From a virus: a DNA stretch of 64,000 nucleotides. The notes under the pieces are model-generated. The model saw only the letters and a program-made list of their open reading frames with translations, did no database searches and had not been told where the DNA came from. Shown one piece after another: positions 17,747-25,828 of the stretch (positions are counted from its first letter, which is position 1; each line of letters starts with the position of its first letter). The position numbers and the translations under genes were made by a program. Where the stretch lies: the IMG/VR virus record IMGVR_UViG_3300047564_002353, positions 38,000 through 101,999 of that record. One strand, written 5' to 3'.

Positions 17747-19137
17747 GCCATTGATTGTATTTGTGAAAGTCTATTATCCACAGCAGCAACAGATATGCCA
17801 GCTTTGTTAGATCCTACTTTGTCATACCAGCTACGGCCGCCTCGACTTGGCGCTGGGAAACTGGCAAATTCCTGAGCAAGTCTATCCATAAATCTTTTAT
17901 TATCAATTCTTCCTGCAAGCCAATCATCTAATTGTCTTACACTACGTAATCTATATATGATTAATTTATCTTGATTTGCAGGACTAAATTTTTCTTTATT
18001 AGGATTCATACCTAAACCTACAACACATTCTGCTAATGTGTTAGGCATAAATTGATAACGTCCCGATGCAGCAGTTTCCATTGGCTTACCAGTAATTTTT
18101 CCTGCTTTGTAATCTCTTTGAAATTTAAAAAGTTCTGTGATAGTCATATCTAAAATCTCTGGATGTCGACGACTACCAAACATTATATCATAATGTCCTC
18201 GACTTTCAGGACCTGCAATAAGATCTAAGACTTCTCCTATTTTACCTTTAGTTACTGCATCATCAGCTAAATCAGGAAGTGTTGACTTTTCTGTAGTTGT
18301 TGTCGGAGTTTTTCTAGCAACTTGATTTGCATTAATCATGTCTAACATTTTAAATTCTTTTTCACCAAAGTTACTACCGCCACCTGCTAGTTCATAATCT
18401 TTCTTAAATGCAGCAACAGCTTTGGCTGTAAACGGACCATATTTGCCGTCGACTCCTGTTCTTCCTAAACTATATCCTAGAGTTTGTAATTCTGTTTGCA
18501 TTTTTATTACTTCGTCTTTGAATTCATTAGGGTATGGAGGACCTTGTTCTAATTCTAAAGAATTTTTAATTCTGTCTTTTACTCTTGGTGCACCTGGTTC
18601 TGAATCAGTTGTACCTAATCCTGGACTCGGTGTTGCTCCTGATAATACTTTATTAGAAGCATTTTTATAACCTGATGCATCTGCATGAACTCCATCTACT
18701 AATCTACTACCTTCTAAATCAACAATAGGAACTGATAAAGCTTGTTTAATCGCATCTCTTGTTTTTCTTCTAACCTCAGCGTTAGGTCTAGTACCTACTG
18801 GGAACAACAAATAAGTAACTTTTAATCCTTTGTTAGTTGCCGCATTTACTAATTGACTTACATTACCGGCAATTGTAGCAGGGTCAGGATTAGAAGCAAA
18901 TGTATCATTCGCTCCTACACTAATTAAGACAACACTGCCTTTTGGTATGTTATTGATTGCATTCATATGCATGGCGGCGGTTGAAGGAGTTCCATTCTTG
19001 CCTTTATTAGTCCAAGGGTTACCTGCATAGTTAGCCAGTCCAACTGCATGACTATCGCCCACTGTGTAATAACCTGTAGATCCTTCTTGATCTATTACCT
19101 TTTTTTCACTTAGAATCTTAAATTCGTTAAATCTCAT
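17743..19137 (-). CDS. Three-domain cell-envelope hydrolase: SGNH, peptidoglycan-binding, lysozyme-like
   Basis: 464 aa. Domain 1 (about 20-165) is an SGNH/GDSL hydrolase with GDSH, 'GANDTF' and the D-x-x-H pair in 'DGVHADASGY'. Domain 2 (about 205-265) is a peptidoglycan-binding type 1 fold (MQTELQTLGYSLGRTGVDGK YGP). Domain 3 (about 300-430) is lysozyme/transglycosylase-like (IAGPESRGHYDIMFG, ASGRYQFMPNTLAECV). N-terminus MRFNEFKILSEKK. Inferred: tail-associated enzyme that deacylates and cuts envelope glycans during entry, or an endolysin. Confidence 0.85.
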   Translation of the reverse strand: MRFNEFKILSEKKVIDQEGSTGYYTVGDSHAVGLANYAGNPWTNKGKNGTPSTAAMHMNAINNIPKGSVVLISVGANDTFASNPDPATIAGNVSQLVNAATNKGLKVTYLLFPVGTRPNAEVRRKTRDAIKQALSVPIVDLEGSRLVDGVHADASGYKNASNKVLSGATPSPGLGTTDSEPGAPRVKDRIKNSLELEQGPPYPNEFKDEVIKMQTELQTLGYSLGRTGVDGKYGPFTAKAVAAFKKDYELAGGGSNFGEKEFKMLDMINANQVARKTPTTTTEKSTLPDLADDAVTKGKIGEVLDLIAGPESRGHYDIMFGSRRHPEILDMTITELFKFQRDYKAGKITGKPMETAASGRYQFMPNTLAECVVGLGMNPNKEKFSPANQDKLIIYRLRSVRQLDDWLAGRIDNKRFMDRLAQEFASFPAPSRGGRSWYDKVGSNKAGISVAAVDNRLSQIQSMA

Positions 19138-19409
19138 TGTCCCTTCCTTGTACCATAATCAGGTAATGGACCACCGTATTTCTTACCTTTGATTTTTTTG
19201 CCGCCAACAGTGATTCTTACTTTATTTCCAGAAGCACCAACTAAATGGCTTTTGTCGCCTTCTCTAGCACGAAGACCTTGACTCTTACAACTAGCAAGAT
19301 TACTAGCTCCTAGGTCTTGGTTAGGAGTGGTGCTTAGACAAAGCTTTCTACTAGCTCGTTCGTCTAAATCATCTAATTCTTCTTTATTAATAAAATCTGT
19401 AGTTTTCAT
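19134..19409 (-). CDS. Small basic protein of unknown function
   Basis: 91 aa, MKTTDFINKEELDDLDERAS. The C-terminal half is Gly/Lys-rich (SCKSQGLRAREGDKSHLVG, GGKKIKGKKYGGPLPDYG). Its stop overlaps the ATG of the envelope hydrolase gene (4-nt overlap). A GTTAAATA late-promoter-like sequence lies just upstream. Structural role possible. Confidence 0.65.
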   Translation of the reverse strand: MKTTDFINKEELDDLDERASRKLCLSTTPNQDLGASNLASCKSQGLRAREGDKSHLVGASGNKVRITVGGKKIKGKKYGGPLPDYGTRKGQ

Positions 19410-19425
19410 AATATACTATTTAACC

Positions 19426-20256
19426 TTACACTTCAAGATCAAGCCACTCATAAACATTTAGCCATGGACGCTTGCCCACTGTTTCTTTTAAATGCGTTAA
19501 ATCTGCACAGGTTTTAGCCCTAAATCTTAACTTTTCGTCTTCGGGCATTGGAATCATTTTGACCTCGACTTGCTCTTGTTCTGCAATATATTCTGCAATA
19601 TCTAAAAAGCTATGACTTAATCCGCTGCCTACATTCCAAATGCCGCTGCCTTTAACTGTATTCATAAAATCTAAATGTAATTTACAGATATCTCCGACCC
19701 ATGTCCAATCACGTTTTATATGTTCAGCATTATCCCAAACTTCAATATATCCTTGTTTACGAGCTTGTTGACGCCATTTGTAGATTGCATTGGCTCTACG
19801 ACCACGCAAGTGCATCCACTTTCCGTAAACGTTGAAGTATCTAAAACCTTGTACAAAGGCAGTATGCGTTTGATTAAAAATGTATCTATCGATCAGATAC
19901 TTACTCCAAGCATAAGGAGTTTGTGGATAACATTCGGCATATTCACTAAAATTTTTAGTGTTGCCATAGACACTGCTAGAGCTAGCATATTGAAGATTTA
20001 CACCATGCTTTTGGCATTCGTGATACAACCAAACAGTGAAATCATAATTTTGATACATGACTTTTTCTACATTTGTTTCAGTCATGTCTGCTATGGCGCC
20101 AAGATGAATGACCCAATCGTATTCTAATACGTCAGGCCATTCATCTCTATTTGCACGCCAATCCCAACCATCGACAGTCCATTCTGGTTGGTGTCCAAAA
20201 TAGGACATCATATTCCGGCCAATAAATCCTTCACTACCGGTAATGAGAACTCTCAT
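19426..20256 (-). CDS. NAD-dependent nucleotide-sugar epimerase (HldD/RfaD-like)
   Basis: 276 aa. Rossmann motif GSEGFIG at 7-13, 'HLGAIADMTETN', catalytic YAWSK at 115-119, and 'GFRYFNVYGKWMHLRGR' and 'RDWTWVGDIC', which resemble ADP-heptose 6-epimerase. Acts on nucleotide-activated sugars. In a phage it may alter host LPS or feed glycosylation of virion or DNA; the substrate is not proven. Confidence 0.8.
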   Translation of the reverse strand: MRVLITGSEGFIGRNMMSYFGHQPEWTVDGWDWRANRDEWPDVLEYDWVIHLGAIADMTETNVEKVMYQNYDFTVWLYHECQKHGVNLQYASSSSVYGNTKNFSEYAECYPQTPYAWSKYLIDRYIFNQTHTAFVQGFRYFNVYGKWMHLRGRRANAIYKWRQQARKQGYIEVWDNAEHIKRDWTWVGDICKLHLDFMNTVKGSGIWNVGSGLSHSFLDIAEYIAEQEQVEVKMIPMPEDEKLRFRAKTCADLTHLKETVGKRPWLNVYEWLDLEV

Positions 20257-20274
20257 ATATACCCCTCTTAGAGG

Positions 20275-20282
20275 TATTTATT
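20275..20282 (-). promoter_or_regulatory. T4-type late promoter AATAAATA
   Basis: Minus-strand AATAAATA, followed by the palindrome CCTCTAAGAGG and a GAGGGG ribosome-binding site before the epimerase ATG. Confidence 0.5.
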
Positions 20283-20289
20283 GAGAGGG

Positions 20290-20736
20290 TCATCTCCTAT
20301 TATTTTTATAGTCCTCGTTAATAATAGTTTTTTTAGCATGGCATACAAAACATAAACATTTTACATTGGCGGCAGAATCATCACCACCATCTGCTCTACG
20401 TGTTTCATTATGGTCACCATGCATTAATACTCTAGCAACTCTACGTTTAATCATTTCATCTGCAATATCTTTTAAACGAGAATCTTCTAGAGAATTATAC
20501 CCGCACTCAGAACAAATCCAAGATCTATGAAATGTATGTAGACGATCAATACGACCCATACCACCATACTCTCTTTGCATGAGCTGATGTTCTCTACATA
20601 GTACATCCTGCCCCGGACCTTGCATCTGTGTAAGTTCGCTGCCACAACCTGGAACAGCACAAATTTTTCCTTCGTCCTTTAACAACTGAGTTGTGGTTTT
20701 AAACTTGTCATACTTGTAGTCCCTAAGAGTTTTCAT
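20290..20736 (-). CDS. HNH-type zinc nuclease
   Basis: 148 aa. Several zinc ligands: 'CAVPGCGSELTQ', 'DVLCREH', 'WICSECGY' and an HNH-like tail 'HGDHNETR...NVKCLCFVCHAKKT'. Adjacent and overlapping (4 nt) with the DGQH protein gene upstream, suggesting they function together, like a nuclease and a DNA-binding partner. Confidence 0.7.
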   Translation of the reverse strand: MKTLRDYKYDKFKTTTQLLKDEGKICAVPGCGSELTQMQGPGQDVLCREHQLMQREYGGMGRIDRLHTFHRSWICSECGYNSLEDSRLKDIADEMIKRRVARVLMHGDHNETRRADGGDDSAANVKCLCFVCHAKKTIINEDYKNNRR

Positions 20737-21899
20737 ATAAACAAGTCCTCATCAGCTGGAACGAATTCGCTGTTGGTTCTAGGTTCTGGAAATTCCAAAT
20801 GAGGAAGATTTTTAGAAAGCTGTTTAACTAAGAAGGGATAACCGTGTAATGGCTCTTTATTAAATCGAGAGCTAACTCCATACACATGAGCATCATGCCA
20901 TACTTGATATGCAATCTGTGCCCGGACCCAAAATGTACTATTGGGTTCGAAATCACAATTCCAATATTTTTTAGTAATGCTTGCAATTTCATAAATGTAA
21001 GAGCTGTCTACTTTAATTTTGGCAGCACGACAGCGATCAAAGAAATATGACATCATGACAATTTCTTTTTCCACTACTGGACGATTATGACATCCTGCTG
21101 CTACAAGATAATCGCACACCCAATCCAATGTTTCTGGATTTAGTTTCATAAATTCTTGAGTACGACTGATTGCTCCTGCTTGTTTAGAATCTCCAAAATC
21201 AGTTTTGGTTAAAAAGAGATCATATTTTTCCAAAATTTGTTGTTTAGCTTCAACAAGGATCCATTCTGGTTTTTTAGATCCGTCAATTCGAACACCGTAA
21301 ATCATTTGCTCAATTTGATCAAACGTGTCTAATAGTTCTTTATATTCTCCACCATTGTGTCCAACAAAACTATCACGCATTTCAGGCTTTTGATCTGTTT
21401 TGTAAACATTAACAGGAACCATAATTTCGTCTTTTTCTGGATCTAATTCAAAAATCTGTGTTGCAATTATCCATAGTACCACCAAAGTATGTTGACCATC
21501 CCATGCCACATATTCTTCTTTCTTTTTATTTGGTTTGTAAACCTGTATAGGCATAACTTTAACAGGATTGAAATTGTTTAAAATTTCGCAACACCAAAAA
21601 TGTTTAAGTAATCGTTGCATGGTCGCATCGATTTTTGAAAACTTCATTTGGATATTTTTTGATTCCGGGAGTTTATCTAGCAGATCATCCCAATTTTTAA
21701 TATCAGGATTTCTCCTACGCCATTCTGCTATGGCTGCGGATAATGATCTATCCACTGTTCGTTGAGTAATCGAAGGCAGATCGTTATATGTGTCGTTCCA
21801 ACGATCTTTAATTTTTAGAATTAAACTTGCACCATTATTAAAACGTGCATTTTTTTGGCTTGCATAGCTCGTGGCTACATTGATAGTTTTAGTAAGCAT
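20733..21899 (-). CDS. DGQH-motif (ParB/DGQHR-like) protein
   Basis: 388 aa from MLTKTINVATSY. The start at 21899 is supported by AGGAG 7 nt upstream. 'EYVAWDGQHTLVVLWII' resembles the DGQHR/ParB-like fold found in nuclease- or phosphorothioation-associated proteins, and is followed by a mostly helical C-terminal region. Transcribed from its own minus sigma70 promoter with the HNH gene. DNA-processing or defence role inferred. Confidence 0.65.
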   Translation of the reverse strand: MLTKTINVATSYASQKNARFNNGASLILKIKDRWNDTYNDLPSITQRTVDRSLSAAIAEWRRRNPDIKNWDDLLDKLPESKNIQMKFSKIDATMQRLLKHFWCCEILNNFNPVKVMPIQVYKPNKKKEEYVAWDGQHTLVVLWIIATQIFELDPEKDEIMVPVNVYKTDQKPEMRDSFVGHNGGEYKELLDTFDQIEQMIYGVRIDGSKKPEWILVEAKQQILEKYDLFLTKTDFGDSKQAGAISRTQEFMKLNPETLDWVCDYLVAAGCHNRPVVEKEIVMMSYFFDRCRAAKIKVDSSYIYEIASITKKYWNCDFEPNSTFWVRAQIAYQVWHDAHVYGVSSRFNKEPLHGYPFLVKQLSKNLPHLEFPEPRTNSEFVPADEDLFI

Positions 21900-21955
21900 T
21901 TTAGTTCTCCTATGTTTGCTTAGTTCCAGGCGGCCCATCCGCATATGGTGAAGTG

Positions 21956-21984
21956 ATTATATGGTTATTGATCTTAATTGTCAA
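21956..21984 (-). promoter_or_regulatory. Consensus sigma70 promoter, minus
   Basis: TTGACA, 17-bp spacer, TATAAT on the minus strand, driving the DGQH/HNH pair. It is divergent from the plus promoter 13 bp away. Confidence 0.75.
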
Positions 21985-21996
21985 ATCTAATTTTAC

Positions 21997-22025
21997 TTGA
22001 CTTTTACCAAATATTCTAATATAAT
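21997..22025 (+). promoter_or_regulatory. Sigma70 promoter, plus; start of the small-gene region
   Basis: TTGACT, 17-bp spacer, TATAAT; starts the long plus-strand run of overlapping small genes. Confidence 0.7.
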
Positions 22026-22057
22026 AGCATCATGTTCAACAAATGCAGGAACTTTCC

Positions 22058-22243
22058 ATGCGTTACATTTTTGCAATTATTACTTTATCGCTAACAGCAT
22101 GTTCTACTATTGAACAAATAGCAACAACTTGTCCAGGACTACGTCCGCATGATCCCCAAATGTGTAGAGGCGAGTTTTTCCAACAACTGCCCAATTTTGA
22201 AAACGAAGCATTGATCCGTAGACAACGTGGAGAAATTTGGTAA
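22058..22243 (+). CDS. Small lipoprotein
   Basis: 61 aa from MRYIFAIITLSLTACSTIEQ with lipobox LTAC. This ATG is preferred over one 15 nt upstream because AGGA precedes it. The mature part has two more cysteines and a charged C-terminus. First gene of the operon. Could act at the outer membrane, for example in superinfection exclusion; unproven. Confidence 0.7.
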   Translation: MRYIFAIITLSLTACSTIEQIATTCPGLRPHDPQMCRGEFFQQLPNFENEALIRRQRGEIW

Positions 22244-22566
22244 TGAAAGCATACAAGGAAATTACTGATTGGGCAAGCCCTAATCATACCTATCTTTTGG
22301 ATGGTACAAACCTAGTGGCTTATATTATAGACGGAACTAATAATCCGTTTTATTTTAAGAATCCAATTAAAGGATTTGACAAGCGTGGTCGCAAATTTAT
22401 CGAATTAGATGACAACCCGTTCGAAGTGAAAGTACAATCCGCTCTTAGAGAAGTTAAGGGCAGTAAAGGTAATAGCTATTTTGTTAACGATGTAGAAGGC
22501 ACTTGCACCTGTCCAGGCTTTATATACAGAGGCAAGTGTAAACACGTGGAGACAGACAGTGAATAA
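22243..22566 (+). CDS. SWIM zinc-finger protein
   Basis: 107 aa. C-terminal SWIM finger CTCPGFIYRGKCKH (Cys88, Cys90, Cys99, His101). The N-terminal 70 residues are unrecognised. SWIM fingers mediate nucleic-acid or protein binding. Start overlaps the previous stop (TAATG). Confidence 0.75.
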   Translation: MKAYKEITDWASPNHTYLLDGTNLVAYIIDGTNNPFYFKNPIKGFDKRGRKFIELDDNPFEVKVQSALREVKGSKGNSYFVNDVEGTCTCPGFIYRGKCKHVETDSE

Positions 22567-22768
22567 TCGACTTGAAGATTTGTTGTACCAATCTGGACTG
22601 ACTGCACAGGGCTGTTGGGACGAGCTTGACGACTATGCAAAGCAAGGTATAGAAAAGTTCGCCGAGTTGATTGTGCGAGACAATATCCAGACCTTGCGTA
22701 GTAACGGCTATGACGATGCAGCACAGTGTCTACAGGATATACACTTTGGACTTGACTATCCAGTATGA
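22559..22768 (+). CDS. Family B small protein (FAELIV motif)
   Basis: 69 aa, GTG start. MNNRLEDLLYQSGL then 'IEKFAELIVRDNIQTL': the pattern shared with the genes at 29443, 30252, 30585 and 31143. Helical; function unknown. Overlaps its neighbours on both sides. Confidence 0.65.
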   Translation: MNNRLEDLLYQSGLTAQGCWDELDDYAKQGIEKFAELIVRDNIQTLRSNGYDDAAQCLQDIHFGLDYPV

Positions 22769-23220
22769 CTAAAAGAATCTTTTATGAAAAGGTTGGGCGT
22801 AGGTACAAGCCTGTGTATGAGTATGACCAAGGCCTGATGGATGCTTTTCCTAAAGGCATTCATTTGATTATGTGCTACCCTGGAGGGCAATCAACTCGTT
22901 ACAGTGTTGATCCTAACTATGCTGCTATGATTGCCGCAGGCCGTGTTGCCGAAGATGCTATCTGCGAAGCTATTCGTAAAGCGTCTGAACTACGTCCTAC
23001 TCGTACAGCTATGACACAGGCAGAAATTGACGCTTGGGAAAATCTTGTTGAAGTATGGGGAGAGAATGTACGAACACTAAATGGATTGTCAGTGCGCGAC
23101 ATTGCCGAAGCCGGTGTTAAGGCTATGATGTCAGAAGCTGATCAACTACTACAGAATCCCAGTGTGCGCCTAGCATACGAAAAGTTTTTAACAGTGGCCA
23201 GATTGGTCAAGGAGAAATAA
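22765..23220 (+). CDS. Conserved phage protein, unknown function
   Basis: 151 aa, MTKRIFYEKVGRRYKPVYEYD; contains 'HLIMCYPGGQSTRYSVDPNYAAMIAAGRVAEDAI', a strongly patterned block that I recall from many aquatic phages without an assigned role. Overlaps both neighbours by 1-4 nt. Confidence 0.75.
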   Translation: MTKRIFYEKVGRRYKPVYEYDQGLMDAFPKGIHLIMCYPGGQSTRYSVDPNYAAMIAAGRVAEDAICEAIRKASELRPTRTAMTQAEIDAWENLVEVWGENVRTLNGLSVRDIAEAGVKAMMSEADQLLQNPSVRLAYEKFLTVARLVKEK

Positions 23221-23495
23221 TGACAGATTTGTTATACTTTTTTGCTGTACCTATTTTTATTATCATTATATTCACAATGTTGTACAGAGGCGGTAGCAAG
23301 AACTATAAGATTATTAAAGAAACAAACACATTAGGAGAATCAAAATACGAAGTGTGGTTTGAATACGAAAGTCTAGACTGTGCCAGTCGCAATTGGCACA
23401 AGGAAGCAGAGTATGCTACATTAGAAGAAGCAGACGCATTCATAGCTAGACAATTTAAAACTAGAGAAACCGTTAGAGAAGGAAAACTAAAATGA
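23220..23495 (+). CDS. Single-pass membrane protein
   Basis: 91 aa. N-terminal membrane segment LLYFFAVPIFIIIIFTMLY, then a cytoplasmic soluble domain 'YKIIKETNTLGESKYEVWFEYE...ATLEEADAFIARQ' of the small alpha/beta type. Unknown function. Confidence 0.65.
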   Translation: MTDLLYFFAVPIFIIIIFTMLYRGGSKNYKIIKETNTLGESKYEVWFEYESLDCASRNWHKEAEYATLEEADAFIARQFKTRETVREGKLK

Positions 23496-23683
23496 TTTTT
23501 ATTGCTATGTTTACTGCTATTGCTTCCTTCTTCCTAGCAGGTATGCATGCCAGTTTGATTACAACAAACAAACAGGATAAACTAACCGTTAGACCAATGC
23601 AATACATTTGGATTGGTATCCTTATTCTTAATGGATTGTACTTTTTTATTTCCAGCATTGGTTATTACTCTTGTGACATATGA
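23492..23683 (+). CDS. Two-pass membrane protein
   Basis: 63 aa with two hydrophobic segments (MIFIAMFTAIASFFLAGMHA and YIWIGILILNGLYFFISSIG) joined by a basic loop. Overlaps neighbours by 4 nt on each side. Unknown function. Confidence 0.6.
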   Translation: MIFIAMFTAIASFFLAGMHASLITTNKQDKLTVRPMQYIWIGILILNGLYFFISSIGYYSCDI

Positions 23684-23913
23684 AACTTAAAACTTGTGAA
23701 GTAGGCATGTTTAAACTGCCAGGTATTATTGTCGAACGTCCAGAAGATTGGAGTGACCATCTATGGGAATCTACACAAGATGAAATGGATGTATGGGCCG
23801 CCAGTGAACAAGGCACGGGAACACGCATGACAGAATATCTTTGGAGCTTTCGTAAAGAAAGTCAAAGAGATTGGTTTATATTAAGATGGAGTGGTAATGA
23901 AGAGACGAATTAA
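23680..23913 (+). CDS. Family A small protein (C-terminal DWFILRWS)
   Basis: 77 aa. First member of the expanded family whose proteins end in a strand-helix unit with motif [W/F]-x-x-L-[K/R]-[W/Y/F]. Here 'RMTEYLWSFRKESQRDWFILRWS' plus a 6-aa tail. Unknown function. Confidence 0.7.
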   Translation: MKLKTCEVGMFKLPGIIVERPEDWSDHLWESTQDEMDVWAASEQGTGTRMTEYLWSFRKESQRDWFILRWSGNEETN

Positions 23914-24196
23914 AAAGGTAGATCGAAGATTCAAAGGGTTTCATGATTGGAAATATTATGTAGATCTAGTTAAGTCGCCTATAGCCACAGAAGAACATTT
24001 TTATAATATCCAAGTATGGTGTTGGGATACATGGGGTCCTAGCAAGGAAATATCTTTTTGGAATGAAGCTAGAGATAAAGGTTGGCGAGATAAAACACAA
24101 AACGATAAGTGGTGTTGGCATCTCGACGAGTGGACTGCTAGAATATACTTGAAGTCTGATAAAGAAGCAGACTGGTTTTCACTAAAGTATGCGTAA
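23897..24196 (+). CDS. Family A small protein (DWFSLKYA)
   Basis: 99 aa. Tryptophan-rich: 'YNIQVWCWDTWGPSKE' and 'EWTARIYLKSDKEADWFSLKYA'. The WGPS block aligns with FGPT in the P-loop member at 24451. Start chosen at the ATG with GGAG 5 nt upstream. Confidence 0.7.
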   Translation: MKRRIKKVDRRFKGFHDWKYYVDLVKSPIATEEHFYNIQVWCWDTWGPSKEISFWNEARDKGWRDKTQNDKWCWHLDEWTARIYLKSDKEADWFSLKYA

Positions 24197-24458
24197 GCGA
24201 GCTATCGTGAACAGTAGAAATATACGCGACGATTACTTTATTGCTCTAAGAAAAGCTTGGATGGAGTTCCACAAACCTAGAGATACTATGGCATCACCGG
24301 AAAATCATCGGTTGAATACTAACGATTTTTATCGTTACTGCGAAAACAAATGGGGCTTCAAAGTCTTACAATCGGATGGAGGTATCAGTGAAAACTATAG
24401 TGTAGTAGACGATGCTAAATTTATGTTGTTTAAATTAAAATACTATTCTCGTGTATAA
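24189..24458 (+). CDS. Family A small protein (FMLFKLKYY)
   Basis: 89 aa. Mostly helical N-terminus, then 'KVLQSDGG...VVDDAKFMLFKLKYY'. Overlaps neighbours by 8 nt on each side; no ribosome-binding site of its own is needed if coupled. Confidence 0.65.
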   Translation: MRKRAIVNSRNIRDDYFIALRKAWMEFHKPRDTMASPENHRLNTNDFYRYCENKWGFKVLQSDGGISENYSVVDDAKFMLFKLKYYSRV

Positions 24459-24834
24459 ATGGCAACAGGAAATTTTAAATCGAATGGCACAATTTAAAGG
24501 CAAAGGATTGATTACAATGACCGGACGAGGTAGTGGCAAGTCTTGGAATCGAGATGCTGTTCGACGGCTGATAGACGATCTTGGACCATATACTCTTAAA
24601 ACTGAAGTAAGACAACTGCACGAAGAGCCTTACTATGTTATCCAGCCTGTAGGCTGGATGAATGCTAGCGAGAACAGCCAATGGAGTAATATGGTTGGCT
24701 GGTGCGTAGAAACATTTGGTCCTACTAGTGACGACGGTGTGTGGACTCCTGGACAGCGTTGGTATGTGAACAATGCTAAGTTTTGGTTCAAAGATGTCAA
24801 AGACAGAGATTGGTTTATCCTGAGGTGGTCATGA
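24451..24834 (+). CDS. P-loop plus family A fusion protein (DWFILRWS)
   Basis: 127 aa, GTG start. Residues 1-31 (MYKWQQEILNRMAQF...GRGSGKS) look like the Q-motif and Walker A of a terminase- or helicase-type ATPase. No Walker B or further ATPase core follows. The remainder is the full family A domain: 'YYVIQPVGWMN', 'GWCVETFGPTSDD', 'RWYVNNAKFWFKDVKDRDWFILRWS'. Could bind nucleotide or be a remnant fusion. Confidence 0.7.
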   Translation: MYKWQQEILNRMAQFKGKGLITMTGRGSGKSWNRDAVRRLIDDLGPYTLKTEVRQLHEEPYYVIQPVGWMNASENSQWSNMVGWCVETFGPTSDDGVWTPGQRWYVNNAKFWFKDVKDRDWFILRWS

Positions 24835-25040
24835 GAGTTTTGAATAAAAAATATTGGCCGCATCTAGTGGTTATTGATAAACCCAGTGACACATTAAATC
24901 TTACAGAAATGGAAATATGGTTAGGTAATCAATTTAAGACTTATCATAAAAGATGGTATATTGTTCAAGGATTTCGTCATACAGAATTTTATTTTAAAAC
25001 TGAAAAAGATGCACATTGGTTTTCTTTGAGATGGTTATGA
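24831..25040 (+). CDS. Family A small protein (HWFSLRWL)
   Basis: 69 aa, MRVLNKKYWPHLVVIDKP; ends 'RHTEFYFKTEKDAHWFSLRWL'. ATGA overlap at the start, confirming the 24831 ATG over the longer frame. Confidence 0.7.
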   Translation: MRVLNKKYWPHLVVIDKPSDTLNLTEMEIWLGNQFKTYHKRWYIVQGFRHTEFYFKTEKDAHWFSLRWL

Positions 25041-25321
25041 CTACACGAATCGATTTGATCTCAGGTGTAGGTTGGATGCTGTTTCACGAGTTACACGAAC
25101 AGTATGCAGGCATGCCTGGAGAACAGTTTGTCGAACTGTTCGAACAGACTTATCACTGTCGAATCGGATACTCATTTGTAAAACCAGTAGAAGGAGCTGC
25201 ACCTGTGAAACATTTCTATATGGAATTTACTCCAGAACAGTTTACTATGTTTCAATTAAAATACGCAGATCATCCTCAAAGAATAGTTTTTATGCCTGAA
25301 GAGCGGTTCAGTGATAATTGA
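25037..25321 (+). CDS. Family A small protein (FTMFQLKYA)
   Basis: 94 aa, MTTRIDLISGVGWMLFHE; 'VKHFYMEFTPEQFTMFQLKYADH' then a 15-aa tail. ATGA overlap with the previous stop. Confidence 0.65.
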   Translation: MTTRIDLISGVGWMLFHELHEQYAGMPGEQFVELFEQTYHCRIGYSFVKPVEGAAPVKHFYMEFTPEQFTMFQLKYADHPQRIVFMPEERFSDN

Positions 25322-25589
25322 TATTACAGAACTGTTTACAATACAACACAAAGCTATGGCCTCAGTGCTTGACTGGTTGGATCATCACGTAGGCACATAC
25401 ATAGGACCAGGCACTGGATTCTGTGATGATTTATACATCGATGGTGGAAGAGAATCTGTATTACATATCGGTCAAGGTTGGCAAATTAGTGCAGTAGATT
25501 ATGTAGATGGATATGGTCATACAATGATCTATGAATTAGATATCACCGACGATAAGTTGGCTACATTTTTTATATTGAAGTTTTTATAA
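25311..25589 (+). CDS. Family A small protein (ATFFILKFL)
   Basis: 92 aa, GTG start; ends 'MIYELDITDDKLATFFILKFL'. N-terminal helix followed by a Gly/Asp-rich loop. Overlaps both neighbours. Confidence 0.65.
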   Translation: MIIDITELFTIQHKAMASVLDWLDHHVGTYIGPGTGFCDDLYIDGGRESVLHIGQGWQISAVDYVDGYGHTMIYELDITDDKLATFFILKFL

Positions 25590-25828
25590 TGAGCGTACAG
25601 AAACTATTTGTGAATCATATTGACGCTAATCGTACTTTGGACATTGTCTACGAACTTAGAGCCATGGGTCTACAAAATGGTATAGACTTTAACTTCTGTT
25701 ATATTAATAGAGAACAAGGTTGGCTAACGCTTGATGAAGACGGAGAGCCATATGAAGAACCTTGGGGTGCTGAATTCACTTTTACAGACGAGAAGTGGGC
25801 CACTTGGTTCACACTAAAATACCTATGA
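25589..25828 (+). CDS. Family A small protein (ATWFTLKYL)
   Basis: 79 aa, MSVQKLFVNHIDANRTLD; ends 'EFTFTDEKWATWFTLKYL'. The last 30 nt recur almost unchanged at 26113-26142. Confidence 0.7.
   Translation: MSVQKLFVNHIDANRTLDIVYELRAMGLQNGIDFNFCYINREQGWLTLDEDGEPYEEPWGAEFTFTDEKWATWFTLKYL

Noticed and set aside
19720-20127. 135-aa plus ORF opposite the epimerase
   Set aside because: Antisense to a clear enzyme gene, no ribosome site.
22063-22287. Minus ORF over the lipoprotein and SWIM genes
   Set aside because: No start signal; conflicts with coupled plus-strand genes.
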